Assembly (NCBI GenBank): GCA_933207985.1
Contig: OW240917.1
Location: forward strand, 125,885,829-125,949,828
DNA from: Pelobates cultripes
Lineage: Eukaryota > Chordata > Amphibia > Anura > Pelobatidae
Direction: 5' to 3'
DNA: 64,000 bases
Shown in pieces: positions 34,194 through 45,093 of the stretch. The notes below the pieces were generated by a model. It made no database searches. It was given only the letters and a program-made list of their open reading frames with translations, and was not told the DNA's origin. A program made the translations under genes and the position numbers. Positions within the stretch are counted from its first letter, which is position 1. Each line of letters starts with the position of its first letter.

Positions 34194-35570
34194 GATCAAT
34201 AAAACCAAGAAATATCTGTGCATAACATGCAATATTTTCAAGGCCAAATATTAGTACAGTGAATGTAGAATGAGTCATTATAGGCTTAAATTGCATCTCT
34301 GTTACATGATCCACTGACGTACTGTAATCTGAAATTGTTCCATGATGTTTATATTAGCATGACATTGATGATGCAAAAAAAGCACACGAAAAAGGAAAAT
34401 ACCATGTTTTTGCACTTCAGATCCCCTGAAGAAAAAAAAAAGGAACTGAATGTTTTCATTTTCCTCCATGAGGAATTCCACAGTGGGGTAGATTTCCTTG
34501 ACAAAGAGTTCTCCAAGTGTTTAGGTATGCATTGCGATTTAGTAAAAGAAATAGTTCAAAGGCAGAATGCAGACTTCAGCCTGCATGTTAAGGATTTGTG
34601 TGAAAAGCAGAGCAAACTGTTTGCATTAATATAAGCTGATCGAATCTTAGTGAAATATGAGCCATCTGCCTCTCAGGCCTGTCAGAACTTATTCCCACTT
34701 GTAGCATACCAAAGAGCTGAAGGTGTCCCCGGGATTGAGTGCCCTCTAAGGATGCTCTGATTTCAACCTTGGCCAATGCAAATAATCTGTTATGGGAACA
34801 TTGGAGAAGAAGAGCAAACATCTTCAGTTCTTGGGGCTTTCATGTTATTTATTGCTTACTTTAAAAGAATTATAACGGGGTCATAGCCAGCATTTTCCAG
34901 CACAACAGCCTTTATAAAGCAACACCGGGAAGGGTGTTAACTCTATTGGTGTGTTACAGGAAGGAAGCCTCTTTCCTACTATTTTCTGCATGACTTTCAC
35001 TGACATGATAAAGCTGGGGAAAAACTCTCATTGGCCGACGGCCCAAGGCAACCAATGCTTTCTTATAAATTGGCTGGAACATGACCTGTGGAATACCTCT
35101 GGGTGCTTATGGTATTTGGTAAAATATTTCTTCAAAAAAGCTCACTATTTGCTAGTATTCATGTCGGTGAATTACAAGGAGATGTTTGTGTGTTGTTTAT
35201 GTTTGACATATTAGTTTTAGGTATGCTTATTTGGTAGATCATAAATTAACATCAGTATTAATAATAGTAATTATCTTAGCACAGGCTTAGTCCATACATA
35301 TAGTAAATATGTATATATCTTCTATATTTATATATACATACTTAGTCCATACTGTCCTGTATTTAGCCTGTGGTAAGATCATTACTTGCTACTTATTGGG
35401 TCCCCTCACTGCATACTGCATCTCATCACGTTAATAGGTATGTAAATAGTTGTGTTATATGTGTTAGCCTTCGGAATTCACCCATATGAAGATGGCCACA
35501 TGGGCTATAGCTCTATTTTTTCATTAGAATTTTTTTTTATCCAGCCCAAAATAAATCCACATGTATCTTT
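34194..35570. other. Repeat-free intron block, possible conserved non-coding element
   Basis: 34420-35070 has even base composition, no named repeat and several open stretches. One is a 99-codon plus-strand frame, 34335-34634, with no recognised domain and no good start or splice context. I take it as non-coding and possibly regulatory. After 35220 the sequence is AT-rich with TTAGTCCATAC repeated at about 35288 and 35342. Confidence 0.3.
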
Positions 35571-35584
35571 AAAATGTGTTCTGC

Positions 35585-37010
35585 CATTAAAAGAGACAAC
35601 CGAAGCGGACCACCCGCAACCTAACCCCAATAGCGATAACATGGGGCGCAAACACCGCAAACCTCAGAGTCTAGGCACCTCCAACACCAAAGATATAAGG
35701 CTGGCATTTCAGCGGCCTACACTGCTGGCGCCCCTCAAAATGGCGCCCACGGAGACCCGCCAAGACGAGATCTCGGAGGAATCCCTGGAGGAAGAGGGAG
35801 AAGAAATTACATCCTCGAGACAAGGCGACTCGGATGGGGCAGATGACTGTGAGGATGACTCGGCTTCAGCAACCAGAGGAGATATAAAGCAAATGCTCCT
35901 GGAGATGCGCCAAACATGGAAGTCGGATCTCCAGGAAATCCGACGAGACATGGGGGGCATGCGGACAAAGCTCAAAGAAGTGGAGGGGAGAGACACAGCG
36001 AGGGAATCCCGGCTACAAACCACCGAAACCAGTGTCAGCACTCTCACGCTGCAGGTTCAGAAACTGACCCGCACGGTAGCATCCCTGGTGACCCGACATA
36101 GATGCCACAGCTGCTATCCTACTCCCGCCGGCTACTGACAGCTATAGGCCTCGCAGGGGAAGCAGACCCTGGTATGGTACTCACTGTCTTCAGAGTGAGG
36201 AAGGCGGCGACGGCTCCGGAAGCAGCCCCGAGAGACGCCATACTAGTAACCAGGGACACTGCTGTCAGAACAGCCATTATGGCCCGCTCCAGCAAGCTGG
36301 GGGGCGCGGAACTGGACGGAGCCGCCATCTCATTCTTCAACGACATTCCCTTCACCGCACTGATGGAAAGAAGAAAACTGGCTCCAATAGCCAAACTATT
36401 AAGAGATAAATTGATGTGGTACCGCTGGGGAGCAGACGGAGCAAAAGGAGAAAAGACCGCCATACTCACCTCAGCAGATGATCCTGAGACGTTACTCCAG
36501 AGCCTAGAAAAAGAAAAGACACACCGACCAAAGCGAGCACGAGTAGCCGCACTGGAGAGGAGAAGCGGATACACAGACTGGGAGTCCGCAAACTGTGAAC
36601 GCTGATAAACCACACTCTAACACAACTCAGAGGCACAAGACAACTAAGATACAAGTAAACTTCCCAGCACTGCAGCAATACCCCAGTTTGAAGCCCACAC
36701 ACACACCCACATACTCACTAGCTTACCACGAGGCCACACAGTGAGACATACATTTCCAGGACACAGCCTTAGGGAAAGCGAATACAGACAACAGACACCC
36801 ACTGAACAAACGCCTTATTCTAGCTGACACAGGATGCACAGACAGCCTACATATATGCCAGTTAGGCTATTTGCAATATATCAGATCCCATGTTACTTGA
36901 AATATGTCTTATCCACTGCTGTTAATTTGTTAACTTGAAAAAAACGATACTCTGATGTGAATATCTGCTACTTTGCATGAAATTCAATAAAAATACAAAT
37001 TTAAAAAAGA
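35585..37010 (+). mobile_element. ORF1-only L1-like (HAL1-like) retroelement, copy 2
   Basis: Flanked by an exact AAAATGTGTTCTGC duplication (35571-35584 and 37011-37024). Total length 1426 bp. It contains an L1 ORF1 reading frame (35641-36605), a short 3' untranslated part and an A-rich tail AATAAAAATACAAATTTAAAA. The 5' end lacks the GGRGCGGRGCYTAAC head of the other copies and is probably shortened by tens to hundreds of bases. There is no room for ORF2: only about 400 bases separate the ORF1 stop and the tail. Confidence 0.85.
35641..36605 (+). pseudogene. L1 ORF1p-like protein, nearly intact (copy 2)
   Basis: Starts at ATG 35641 (MGRKHRKPQ). Acidic, Ser/Glu-rich segment around codons 40-75, then a heptad-rich coiled coil (IKQMLLEMRQTWKSDLQEI through TLTLQVQKLTRTVASLV). 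A frame change near 36105-36135 moves to a frame with VFRVRKA, RDAILVTRDTAVRTAIM, ISFFNDIPFTALMERRKL and LMWYRWG. These are the late RRM and C-terminal nucleic-acid-binding domain of L1 ORF1p; the final stop is at 36603-36605. The front half of the RRM (NN[LI][RK][VI]RG..) is missing, so a small deletion accompanies the frameshift. Otherwise the frame is open and looks younger than copies 1 and 3. Confidence 0.82.
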
Positions 37011-37319
37011 AAAATGTGTTCTGCACCTATACAAAAAGACATTATATAGTATTGCATATAAGTCCTTATTTTTAATTGCCATATTTGTATTTCTTATTGT
37101 TATTTTGTTTTTGGTTAATAAAATTATTTATTTTATATTTTATTCCGAACTAATTAACATCTTTTGTTTAATAAGAAGAACAAAACAACAGAGAGTTAAA
37201 TGATACAAATTTTATATTTATTGGTATCTCGAACAAATGCAATACATACACACAGACTGCTTAATACATACACACCGACACGCACAGACTGCAGAATACA
37301 CACACAAACGGCTCTGTTT

Positions 37320-37590
37320 GTGATGGGGGATATGGGTGCTGTTTGTGGGGAGTAGAGGTGCTGTGTGGGGGAGGGGGGTAAGAGTGCTGTGTGTGTGGGG
37401 GTGGTAGGGGTGCTGTGTGTGTGGGGGGGTAGGGGTGGTGTGTGTGTAGGGAGGTAGGGGTGCTTTATTTGTGTGGGAGGTAGGGGTGCTGTGGGGGGGT
37501 AGGGGTGTTGTATGTAGTGGGGTAGGGGTGCTGTATGTGGGGTGTAGGGGTGCTGTGTGGGGGGAAGTTAGGTGTGCTGTGTGTGGGGGA
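37320..37590. repeat. G-rich minisatellite (GGTAGGGGTGCTGTGTGTGGGG)n
   Basis: About ten to twelve units of 20-25 bases, G-rich on the plus strand with many GGGG runs. Could form G-quadruplexes. Confidence 0.85.
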
Positions 37591-37763
37591 AGGTGGTAAA
37601 GATACATTTTTAAAAAAAAAGATATATTAAATCTTTATTCCTCCCCCCCCCCTCCTTACCTTTGGTGAAGGAGGGGTGGACACCGCAAACCCGGTAGTCC
37701 GGTGGTGGTAAGTATGTGCCCGGCTGCTACTCTTCTGTCCTCCCGCGCAACGCTGTGTGAAGC

Positions 37764-37777
37764 GTTGCCATGGCAAC
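37764..37777. promoter_or_regulatory. RFX/X-box-like palindrome GTTGCCATGGCAAC
   Basis: A perfect 14-base palindrome matching the RFX consensus GTTNCCATGGNAAC, inside the hAT-like element. A one-base variant (GTTACCATGGCAAC) lies in another hAT at 59450-59463. The match is seen directly; binding is inference. Confidence 0.5.
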
Positions 37778-38189
37778 GCGCGGCAACGCTCCACATACAT
37801 TGCTTGCGGGAGGACAGGATAGCTGCTTCCCAGTTCCCTCCCCCTGCTTCCGGTTCCTCCCGACATGAAAGCAGAGTAGACTCCTGCCGTTTTGGGCAGG
37901 CGGGTGCCTACTCTGCATTGGTGCCGACAGACAGCGGCCCCCTACCCCAGCGACCTATGGCCGCGTACCCACAGAGAGGGCCCGGCGTGCCACAGGTATG
38001 CCATCACTGCCCTAGTGCATAAATGTTTATGTGATGTATTCTATAAGCCTTTAGTTTATGGGAGTTCATAGAACTCTTTTTACAATTACTACACCTCAAT
38101 ACGTAATGGAAAAAAACAGAACATTTTGTATCCCACTACATCTAATGCTCTAATGTTAATATTAAAGAAAACACAACAAATCCAAATCA

Positions 38190-40080
38190 ACATGAAAGCC
38201 CTTAAGTTCTAAAGTGCTGAGCTTGTGAATCCAGTAGCACTCTTTCTATATCTAGGAATGATAGGTATTTAAAACTGAAATAAGGACTTTGGTTGCAGTG
38301 TAACGGAACAGAATGTTGCTGACATTTTTTCCTGATATTGTTTAAATGTTCTAGTATTCTTGTTTTTGTTTTAATTGTTTTAACTTCCTTTTTCTTTGGC
38401 CTATGTATTGTTTGCCACATGGACAGCAAATTAAATATATCACATATTTGGACTCGCATGTTATCTGTGTTTTCATATTGAATAATTCTCCTTTGAACAG
38501 TGCTTGTAAAATTACTGTTTCGTGGATTTTGTGATTTACATGCCTTGCATCTTAGGCATCCTACAAAGTTTCCTTTGTTACTATTCTCATTTTTCTTGCT
38601 GTTTGTATGTTTACAAATACAATTTAGGGCCAAAATATTTTCAGATTTTTTTATTGGTGGTTTTTTTGGTAGCAATATTTATTGGGAATTCTTTTGATTT
38701 TCTTACATTGTACTTTATATTCTCTAATAATTATTTTCTGATATTTAGTAGATCATTTTTTATTCATTTTTTTATCATTCTTTATTTTTCTAATGTATTT
38801 TTGTTATACCGCCTATCAATTAGTTTGCCTTTTATGTGATCTACTTAAATTTCAAAGTCCTCTACCTTGCTGCAATTTTTCTTTAATCCTGTTCAACTGA
38901 CTCTTCGCTATTCCTCTAAGCCATGGTTCGTAATGACAGCTACATCAATGTATATATATCCATTGCAATCCATGGCCTTAAAATAGATTCTACTTTGCTA
39001 TCCTCTACAAAGAATGTTACATCCTGAAAATCTATTTCTCTTTCATTAGAATCTGATGTAAACCCCTAAAAGATACTTATTATGGTTGATATATTATTTA
39101 TTTATTTATTATTTATTTATAAAATATTTTACCAGGAAAGATACATTGAGATTTCTCTCGTTTTCAAGTATGTCCTGGGTCCATATATTTGAGAAAATGG
39201 GCCTTATTTTAGGATATTGGTACTTATGTGTACTATAGACATTGCTGCCGCCCTGATGTGGTGGAGGTTTGAGCACAGGGCTTAATTTTGTTGTTATATT
39301 GAGGAATTGGTTTAGTTCTGAATCTGACCCTTTCCAGACAATTTGTCATCTTTAAAGCGCCACGATAGGACTAAGTTCTCCTCCCAGCCAAGTTTTGACC
39401 AGATTAACTTTAACTCCCAACATCTCATGAAGATATTGGCATAGCTGGGGGCAAAATTGGTTCCCATGGTGGTACCTGTAATCTGTAAATTATAATTTTT
39501 ATAAAAATAGAAATAATTGTGATACAAGGTGAATTCTATGTTTTTTCAACAAAAAAAGAGCCACATTATGTGTAGTGGTTTTATCTTTCCAAAGGAAGTA
39601 CACCACTGCTGTTAATACTCTTTTGTGCTCAATTAAAGTATACTGGGAAGCTCCATCTATGGTGATCCACCTATAGATGGTACACCATTCAATATTATCT
39701 ATATTATAATAATTTTTATAATATTAGTTGTATCCTTAATATATGATGTAGTCTTCTGTGCATAATTCTGCAAATATAAATCAACAAAAGAAGATTCAAT
39801 TGTGGGGATGCTACTTATGATTGGCCTCCATTGGGGTATTATACAACTATTTGTATTATACCTTTTCAAGCACAATCAATATTGTTAACTGATGCCTTTG
39901 ATATCCTCATCTTCTGCCCTTGAAAATGGTCACACTCTAAGAATGAATTCATGTTTAACAAAGAGAAAAAATATACCCTTCCCCATAGAAATTTAGACCC
40001 AGTCAAACCAATGGATTTATACAGTTTCCATAGCTTGCTGTAAGGAAGATGTTATTGGTTGGAAGTGATCACCAATTGGG
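38190..40080 (-). pseudogene. Penelope-like element: RT and GIY-YIG remnant
   Basis: Minus strand, order as in Penelope-like retroelements. RT motif RPIISSIPTIE..FVDLYLQ..SYIKDTTN (39709-39825), then after a gap LQITGTTMGTNFAPSYANIF (about 39420-39500) and a decayed catalytic region (RFKDD in place of the usual Y/F-x-DD, near 39345). Thumb-like scraps follow (about 38880-38960), then a Cys-rich GNFVGCLRCKAC (about 38530-38580) and the GIY-YIG part YVIYLICCPCGKQYIG (about 38395-38450), followed by ILEHLNNIRKK..HSVPLHC. Several stops and frame changes; dead. An unrelated repeat is inserted at 39092-39180. Confidence 0.88.
39092..39180 (+). repeat. Short interspersed repeat inside the Penelope remnant
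   Basis: (TTTA)n then TTTATAAAATATTTTACCAG and GAAAGATACATTGAGATTTC. Same repeat as 12236-12311, opposite orientation. It interrupts the RT reading frame. Confidence 0.6.
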
Positions 40081-40539
40081 GTGTATATGTATGTCAAATG
40101 GCTGTTAATAACTGGAGAAAATTCAAATTTAATGAAAATTAATACAAGCAAATAAAACCAAATCATAGGAATCCTACAAACACAATGGCACAAATAAATA
40201 TGCAAAAGAACTTATCATAAGTTATCTTTTCCAATACAACCACTTTATGGGAGGTGATTTTTAAAAAGAGTTTCAGGCTGCTTAAATCACATGTACCAGA
40301 GTGCAACATCCCCAGGCACAGAAGTGTAAATTTCTTTGGACGTGCAGCGTTTCAAGCTGAAATGCTACACATACAGATTCCTACCACCATAACTTCCAAA
40401 AGCAGGTGTGGTTGAAGGAAACCTTAAAAATGATCATGATGATAATCAATTGCACTGAATATAAAATAACCAATATGCATGGAAAATGCATATAAAAGGA
40501 ATATTCCATGCTGGAAGTGACCCTCATTTTTAATGTATA
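40081..40539. other. Intron, nothing recognised
   Basis: CAGCGTTTCAAGCTGAAATGC near 40348 loosely recalls a Penelope palindrome core. No coding signal. Confidence 0.35.
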
Positions 40540-40547
40540 ACATAGAT

Positions 40548-41204
40548 CAGGGGTCAGCAGCCTATGACACGTGTGCCAAGCATGGCATGCCAGGTGCCTC
40601 TGCACAGCACTCAAAGCTGCTAGAGCCAAACAGGCTCTGGCCTATCAGGAGTCCAAGTTAAACTTTAGATATCTGCTAGTGCAAAAAGGTGGTGAGGGAC
40701 AATCCTCAATTTACGCATTTCAGCACTTAGATACCCAGTAACCCAGCACTTGTGAACGGGAATCCACACTGGAGTAGAACAGCCCGCAGAAGCTATTGCA
40801 GTTCCTGGCCTTGACCTGTACCTGGCCAGCCCGATCCCCACTGTACGCCAAGGAAGCCACCCACACTGCTAGATATACACAGAGCTGCAGAATAAGCCTG
40901 CACCTCATACAAATAATGCAAACATCCCACGCAAAAACACACACACAGACCGCACAAAACCACTGACAATAATACACACACACAACCCAAAAAGCAGTCT
41001 CTCACATGCAATACCTCAAGCAGCACCATACATAAACCACCAAACACACTATGTGACATATCATCCACACACAATTCCACAAGCAGCCCTCATACACTGC
41101 CCACATTCATAGGTAACCCACCTCAATTTAAACAAATAAGACCGGTATACCAGGGGACTTGATCTTGTTTTAGCACAGTACTACTAAATGTTTTCCTACC
41201 CCTG
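40548..41204. mobile_element. Non-autonomous hAT element with 8-bp TSD
   Basis: Starts CAGGGGTCAGCAGCCTATG, ends TTTTCCTACCCCTG. Exact duplication ACATAGAT at 40540-40547 and 41205-41212. 657 bp, no transposase. The right part is CA-rich with CACACAC..AACCCAAAAAGC blocks. Confidence 0.9.
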
Positions 41205-41212
41205 ACATAGAT

Positions 41213-41756
41213 AATACATTAAAATATACGAACACAATATAAGACAGTCACATTTAAAGTTCCTCCTGGTGCTGCACTTGTACAGGCAAGCTGCAGTCGC
41301 AGAGTGCCCCCCTCAGACCGTAGAGAGCAGTAGTACCTTTAGATTCAGCATTACATTGAGGTATGGAAGTCATTCTGTTGGATGGTATTTTTTATTTATT
41401 TATTTTTAAAATATAAACACAATTGGTGCCTTATGTGTCTATTGAGGTCATGTATTGTGCTGAAAGCATATTAACACATTTCAAAGAGATGTTAGGACAA
41501 GATAACATTGTTTTGTTTATTTCACTCAATGTCATTTGAATGAACAATGACAGGGTTAAAAAAAAATCCCTTTGTTTTCCCCACTTATCTTGTTTGGCAC
41601 TGACTCTGTCTCTTTGTCCTCCAACGTCCTCACCAGTGGGATTATCATATGCACACATTAAGCCTTCCCCATGGGAATGCATTGAATCAATTCTTTCCTA
41701 TGGGGATTTAGAAGACACTGGATGCCCATGAGGATGTCCAGCATCATTTCAATTAG
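41213..41756. other. Intron, nothing recognised
   Basis: Short TTTATTTATTTATTT run near 41391. No exon. Confidence 0.4.
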
Positions 41757-42069
41757 TTAAAGGGACACTGTAGTTATCAGAACAAGTACAGCTTAATGTA
41801 GTTGGTCTGGTGTGTAGTCAATACACTAGAGGTGCTTTAATGAATGCATCTCTATGAGGAGATGCTGATTGGTGCAGGGGGGCTTTTGCTATGGGAAAGA
41901 AGATAATCAATTCTGTTGATCTCAAAAAGGCGGTTTGGGGGGGTCAGGGGGAGCAGCACCGGCAGACCCGTGCAGCGCTTTAAAAAAAAAAAAGTGAGGG
42001 AAGGGTACCAGGACCTAACTGGTGTATTTAATGCAGTTGTGTATTCCTGACCCTATATTTTTCCTTTAA
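41757..42069. mobile_element. T2/Kolobok-type MITE, TTAA target
   Basis: TTAA at 41757-41760 and 42066-42069 with AGGGACACTGTAGTTATCAG on the left and TGACCCTATATTTTTCCT on the right. It contains G- and A-rich low-complexity patches. Non-coding. Confidence 0.78.
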
Positions 42070-42110
42070 ACTCCATGAAACAGCAGGAAGTGCCTCTAGT
42101 GACTTTCTTA

Positions 42111-42255
42111 CTTATTCACTGAAGAGAGATTTGAAAGTAAATTTCAACTTTAAGGTCAAAATAGTCGAACTGGAAAAATGTAGCTATGCTTTCATTTCAG
42201 CTGCTCTGATCTCTAATTTGAAATTCACTTTTCATTCTCACTTTACTAAATAACC
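42111..42255. mobile_element. Palindromic MITE, GGGTTATTTA family
   Basis: CTTATTCACTGAAGAGAG..GAAAGTAAATTTCAACTTTA and inverted TTTGAAATTCACTTTTCATT..TTTACTAAATAACCCTG. Confidence 0.65.
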
Positions 42256-42739
42256 CTGATAATATTTAAAATCATAAGAAGTAACAGTCTCCTTTAATTA
42301 GATTTAATGCAGTCTTTAAAGATGAAGAGTACATTAGATTATTATTTACATTAATTTTAATAGAAACAAATTAAAACATTAAAGAATAAAAAAGTTATTG
42401 CAATTATGTTAATGTCAAGAAAAATAAAAGGTGAGAACCTTTTAGTGAAGAAAAATGCTTAGTTGCTGTTCTTGGTATATTTTAGATTTTTTAAATGTAT
42501 AATACTACAGGCATGAAAAGCTGATTTATAAAATTAACATTGTGTTATAAACATGTCTGAACTTTTATAATCCAATCCAGAAAAAGTGAGTGATCAGTAT
42601 TTGTATTTATTTATTTAATGTTAGTGTGTTGAGGACACTCTTTTCTAACACTTATGTTGAAACCATCGGTGGTACATGTGTGAAGTATATTATCATCACT
42701 ATTCATTTCATTTTGCAAGCACTAAATAATTGTGAATAA

Positions 42740-42877
42740 TTTAAAAAAACAAATTGTAAATTTCGGGATAAAATAGTTAAACTCTGACTATAGCAAAATT
42801 GGAGATCTCTTCTCAATCAGCTATTTTGGTCTAACATTTGTAGATCGTGTTTCAATTCACAGTTTAGTGAATAATTC
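42740..42877. mobile_element. Palindromic MITE, GGGTTATTTA family, diverged
   Basis: AAATAGTTAAACTCTGACTATAG..GCTATTTTGGTCTAAC..TTTAGTGAATAATTCC. Same layout as the other family members, with more substitutions. Confidence 0.5.
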
Positions 42878-43658
42878 CAAAAATCATTGTTAACACAAAC
42901 TTACTTAAATCTAAACTCACTGTACATCTGACCCTGCTTTTAATGAGTGACAATGTATTTCTACCCATGATGAGAGTCCCCTACCGGAGTATTTCCTTTT
43001 TGTTTCAGAATTAAATTACATGTGAAAGTTGGATTTCTTTGCGTTATTCAATCTACCTACATACCACAAAGCTAACTTCTCCTGCTTGTATCATATGTAT
43101 ACATGCAATGTGTCCATGCAGTGCCCACATGTTAAAAATTAGACCTCTACCTGAGTATGTAAACAGAAACACAAGAATTCAACTTCAAAAAACACAAGAC
43201 ATGTTGCTTTCGGTCAGACATATTTACTAACCTCAATATTCTAGTTTGTTTCATCTGAGCCAACATGAAACCTGGAATCAATATGGCTTTTATGAATAGT
43301 TTATCATATAGTTTGTTACAGGACAATGTAATATCACCCCTAGCTCACTGCTTATGTAGACAGAGAACACATACAACCAAAATACTACTTGTTTAGTACA
43401 TAGGCTAACTTTATGTTTGCATTGCAATGCGTTTTTTATGTAGCAAGAGATAGGGGAGACATACAGAGAGGTTAAAGGAGTCAATGGAGACCTACAGAGG
43501 GAGCGAAAGATAAAAGTACTCCAAAAAAGGACACGGTTAGTATGTAATGGAGTGTCTGAGAAATGGAACTCTTATTGCTGAGAGATCAAGAAATAAAAAA
43601 AGGGTAAAAGACTGAGATACAGTGATAAGAGAGGAATAGACAGGAGGCAGACTTAAAC
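42878..43658. other. Intron, nothing recognised
   Basis: No repeat or exon identified. Confidence 0.4.
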
Positions 43659-44098
43659 AAACAATATAGTCACCAAAAAAAATTTAGTTTAATGAAGCAG
43701 TTTTGCGGTATAGTTCATGCCTCTCAAGTCCCACTGCTCAATCTACTGCCATTTAAAAGTTAAATCACTTTTGTTTCTGTTTATGTAGCCTTAACCACAC
43801 CTCCCTGGCTGTGATTGACACAGCCTGCCTGGGAAAAAACGGTTTCAATTTTAATCAAATGTTAATTACGTTAAAAGTTTTTATCTCCTGCTCTGTATAT
43901 TGAACTTTAATTACATACAGGAGACTCCTGCAGCATATAGCTATTACCAGAGCAGGAGATGAGATTCTAAATTAAACAGAATTTGCAATAAAAGGTAGTA
44001 TAAACATTAGCTGATTCTTTACAGGAAGTGTGTACAAAGGCTCTGTAAGCCACATGCAGGGAGGTGTTACTATTGCTGTTGAAACCCCCAAAGTAATG
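43659..44098. mobile_element. T2-type MITE, right end lost
   Basis: Matches the element at 6755-7309 through most of its length (for example AATGAAGCAGTTTTGCGGTA, CCACACCTCCCTGGCTGTGA, TTTACAGGAAGTGTG, TGCAGGGAGGTGT). It is more diverged, the left terminus is degraded, and the match stops near GAGGTGTTACTATTGC. Confidence 0.7.
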
Positions 44099-44478
44099 AA
44101 CAGGGATAATCTTTGTAGTTGCTTATTTATTGTGGAAAAAGATAAGCAAAATACACCAGCCAATAAATAAAATAATGTACAAGGAAAATAAATCCAAATA
44201 CATGCAAAACAAATAATGTGGTCACACTACTAAGCAAGAAAATATCATTTCTAATAAGAAACTCTTATTCTTCAAAAAGAGCAGAGTGAGAATGTTTAAG
44301 CGGTTGGATTGAGTGTTGGTCCAAAAAAACGCCAGTTTTTGACACCAAAGAAATTGTGCAGCTCTGTAAAAGGGCACAATAGTATTCTTTACTAAGCTTT
44401 TTCTAAGATTCTTGTAAACATTTTTGAAGTGTGATAGACTATTGGTTTTTATATGCTTGTGTATTCTTTCAATTTCAG
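44099..44478 (+). other. End of AFG2A upstream intron with 3' splice site
   Basis: AT-rich, ending in a pyrimidine-rich tract and the acceptor TTCTTTCAATTTCAG (44464-44478) directly before the exon. Confidence 0.7.
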
Positions 44479-44643
44479 GCTCTGATGCGTCCTGGACGTA
44501 TTGACAGAATCATCTTCGTACCTTTGCCAGATGCAGCCACCCGCAAGGAGATCTTCACACTCCGGTTCCGCTCTATGCCCATCAACAGCGAGATCTCTCT
44601 GGAAAAGCTTGTGACACAGACAGAGAGATACTCTGGAGCAGAG
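44479..44643 (+). CDS. AFG2A: AFG2A (SPATA5) internal coding exon, second AAA+ domain
   Basis: The only protein-coding exon of a host gene recognised in the window. It is bounded by an acceptor TTTCAG and a donor GTAAAC, both in phase 0, and encodes 55 residues starting [20 protein letters not shown] and ending [14 protein letters not shown] is the second region of homology of the D2 AAA+ domain, carrying the arginine fingers that act on ATP bound by the neighbouring subunit. The end (YSGAE) is the sensor-2 motif at the start of the lid. The match to vertebrate AFG2A/SPATA5 is close along the whole length without gaps, as far as I recall that protein. AFG2A is a ring ATPase that helps recycle factors from pre-60S ribosomes. 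The next residues should be on one further exon encoding the C-terminus; it is not in the window. VCP/NVL-type paralogues share the motif but not the [13 protein letters not shown] context. Confidence 0.93.
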
Positions 44644-45085
44644 GTAAACATGGACATGTTTTATAAAGACAAGTCTTGTTTAATATTTACTTTTTTTCTT
44701 TAACTACTTACCGACTGCAAGACAGTCTATGCCCTAATGTGGTGCAGAGCTTTAAAGCCCACCGATGGCATAGACCATTATGCTTTTAAATGTCTGGCAC
44801 GCTATGGAAATTGTTGTGAATCATGGGTTTTCTCTGTTGCTGACTGCCTGATGAGCCAGGCAGATCAGCAACAGCTAGGCGCCTGTGTTACTAGGCAGGT
44901 AATTGCTGTGAAAGCCTATCATTGACTTTGTATCTCTCTCTGATCTTTACTTGCTAGTTTGATACAGAAAAGAAGAGACCTGTGTCAAAGTGAGCCAGTG
45001 TATCCATCCAGTGGTAGAAAAATTTAATGTAAAGATAGATTTTCCCCTTTTCCTTAGCGATCACCAGTGTAAGCTGTGATCAAAT
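44644..45085 (+). other. Start of AFG2A downstream intron
   Basis: Donor GTAAAC at 44644. 44701-44940 (TTAACTACTTACCGACTGCAAG.. and GAGCCAGGCAGATCAGC) looks like a decayed frog interspersed repeat with a TTAA-like start, but I could not find its other end. Confidence 0.5.
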
Positions 45086-45093
45086 AGCTAGAT

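Larger units (their letters stand above)
37205..38015. mobile_element. GC-rich hAT-like element, right end present
   Basis: The right end reads GGCACGCCGGGC inverted as GCCCGGCGTGCCACAGG, then TATGCCATCACTGCCCTAG. CTAGGGCAGTGATGGC is a frequent hAT terminus. Inside: a CA array (about 37240-37310), a G-rich GGGGTGCTGTGTGTGG minisatellite (37320-37590) and a GC-rich hairpin with an RFX-like palindrome (37764-37777). No left terminus or target duplication was found, so it is truncated or rearranged. Confidence 0.6.

Noticed and set aside
34335..34634. Possible small gene (99-codon frame)
   Set aside because: No domain, no plausible start or splice context, and the reading frame lies in AT-rich sequence with A runs; more likely non-coding.
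1..44478. Upstream AFG2A exons (Walker motifs of the second AAA+ domain)
   Set aside because: No GPPG.GKT or DE.D-type exon with splice signals was recognised on the plus strand.
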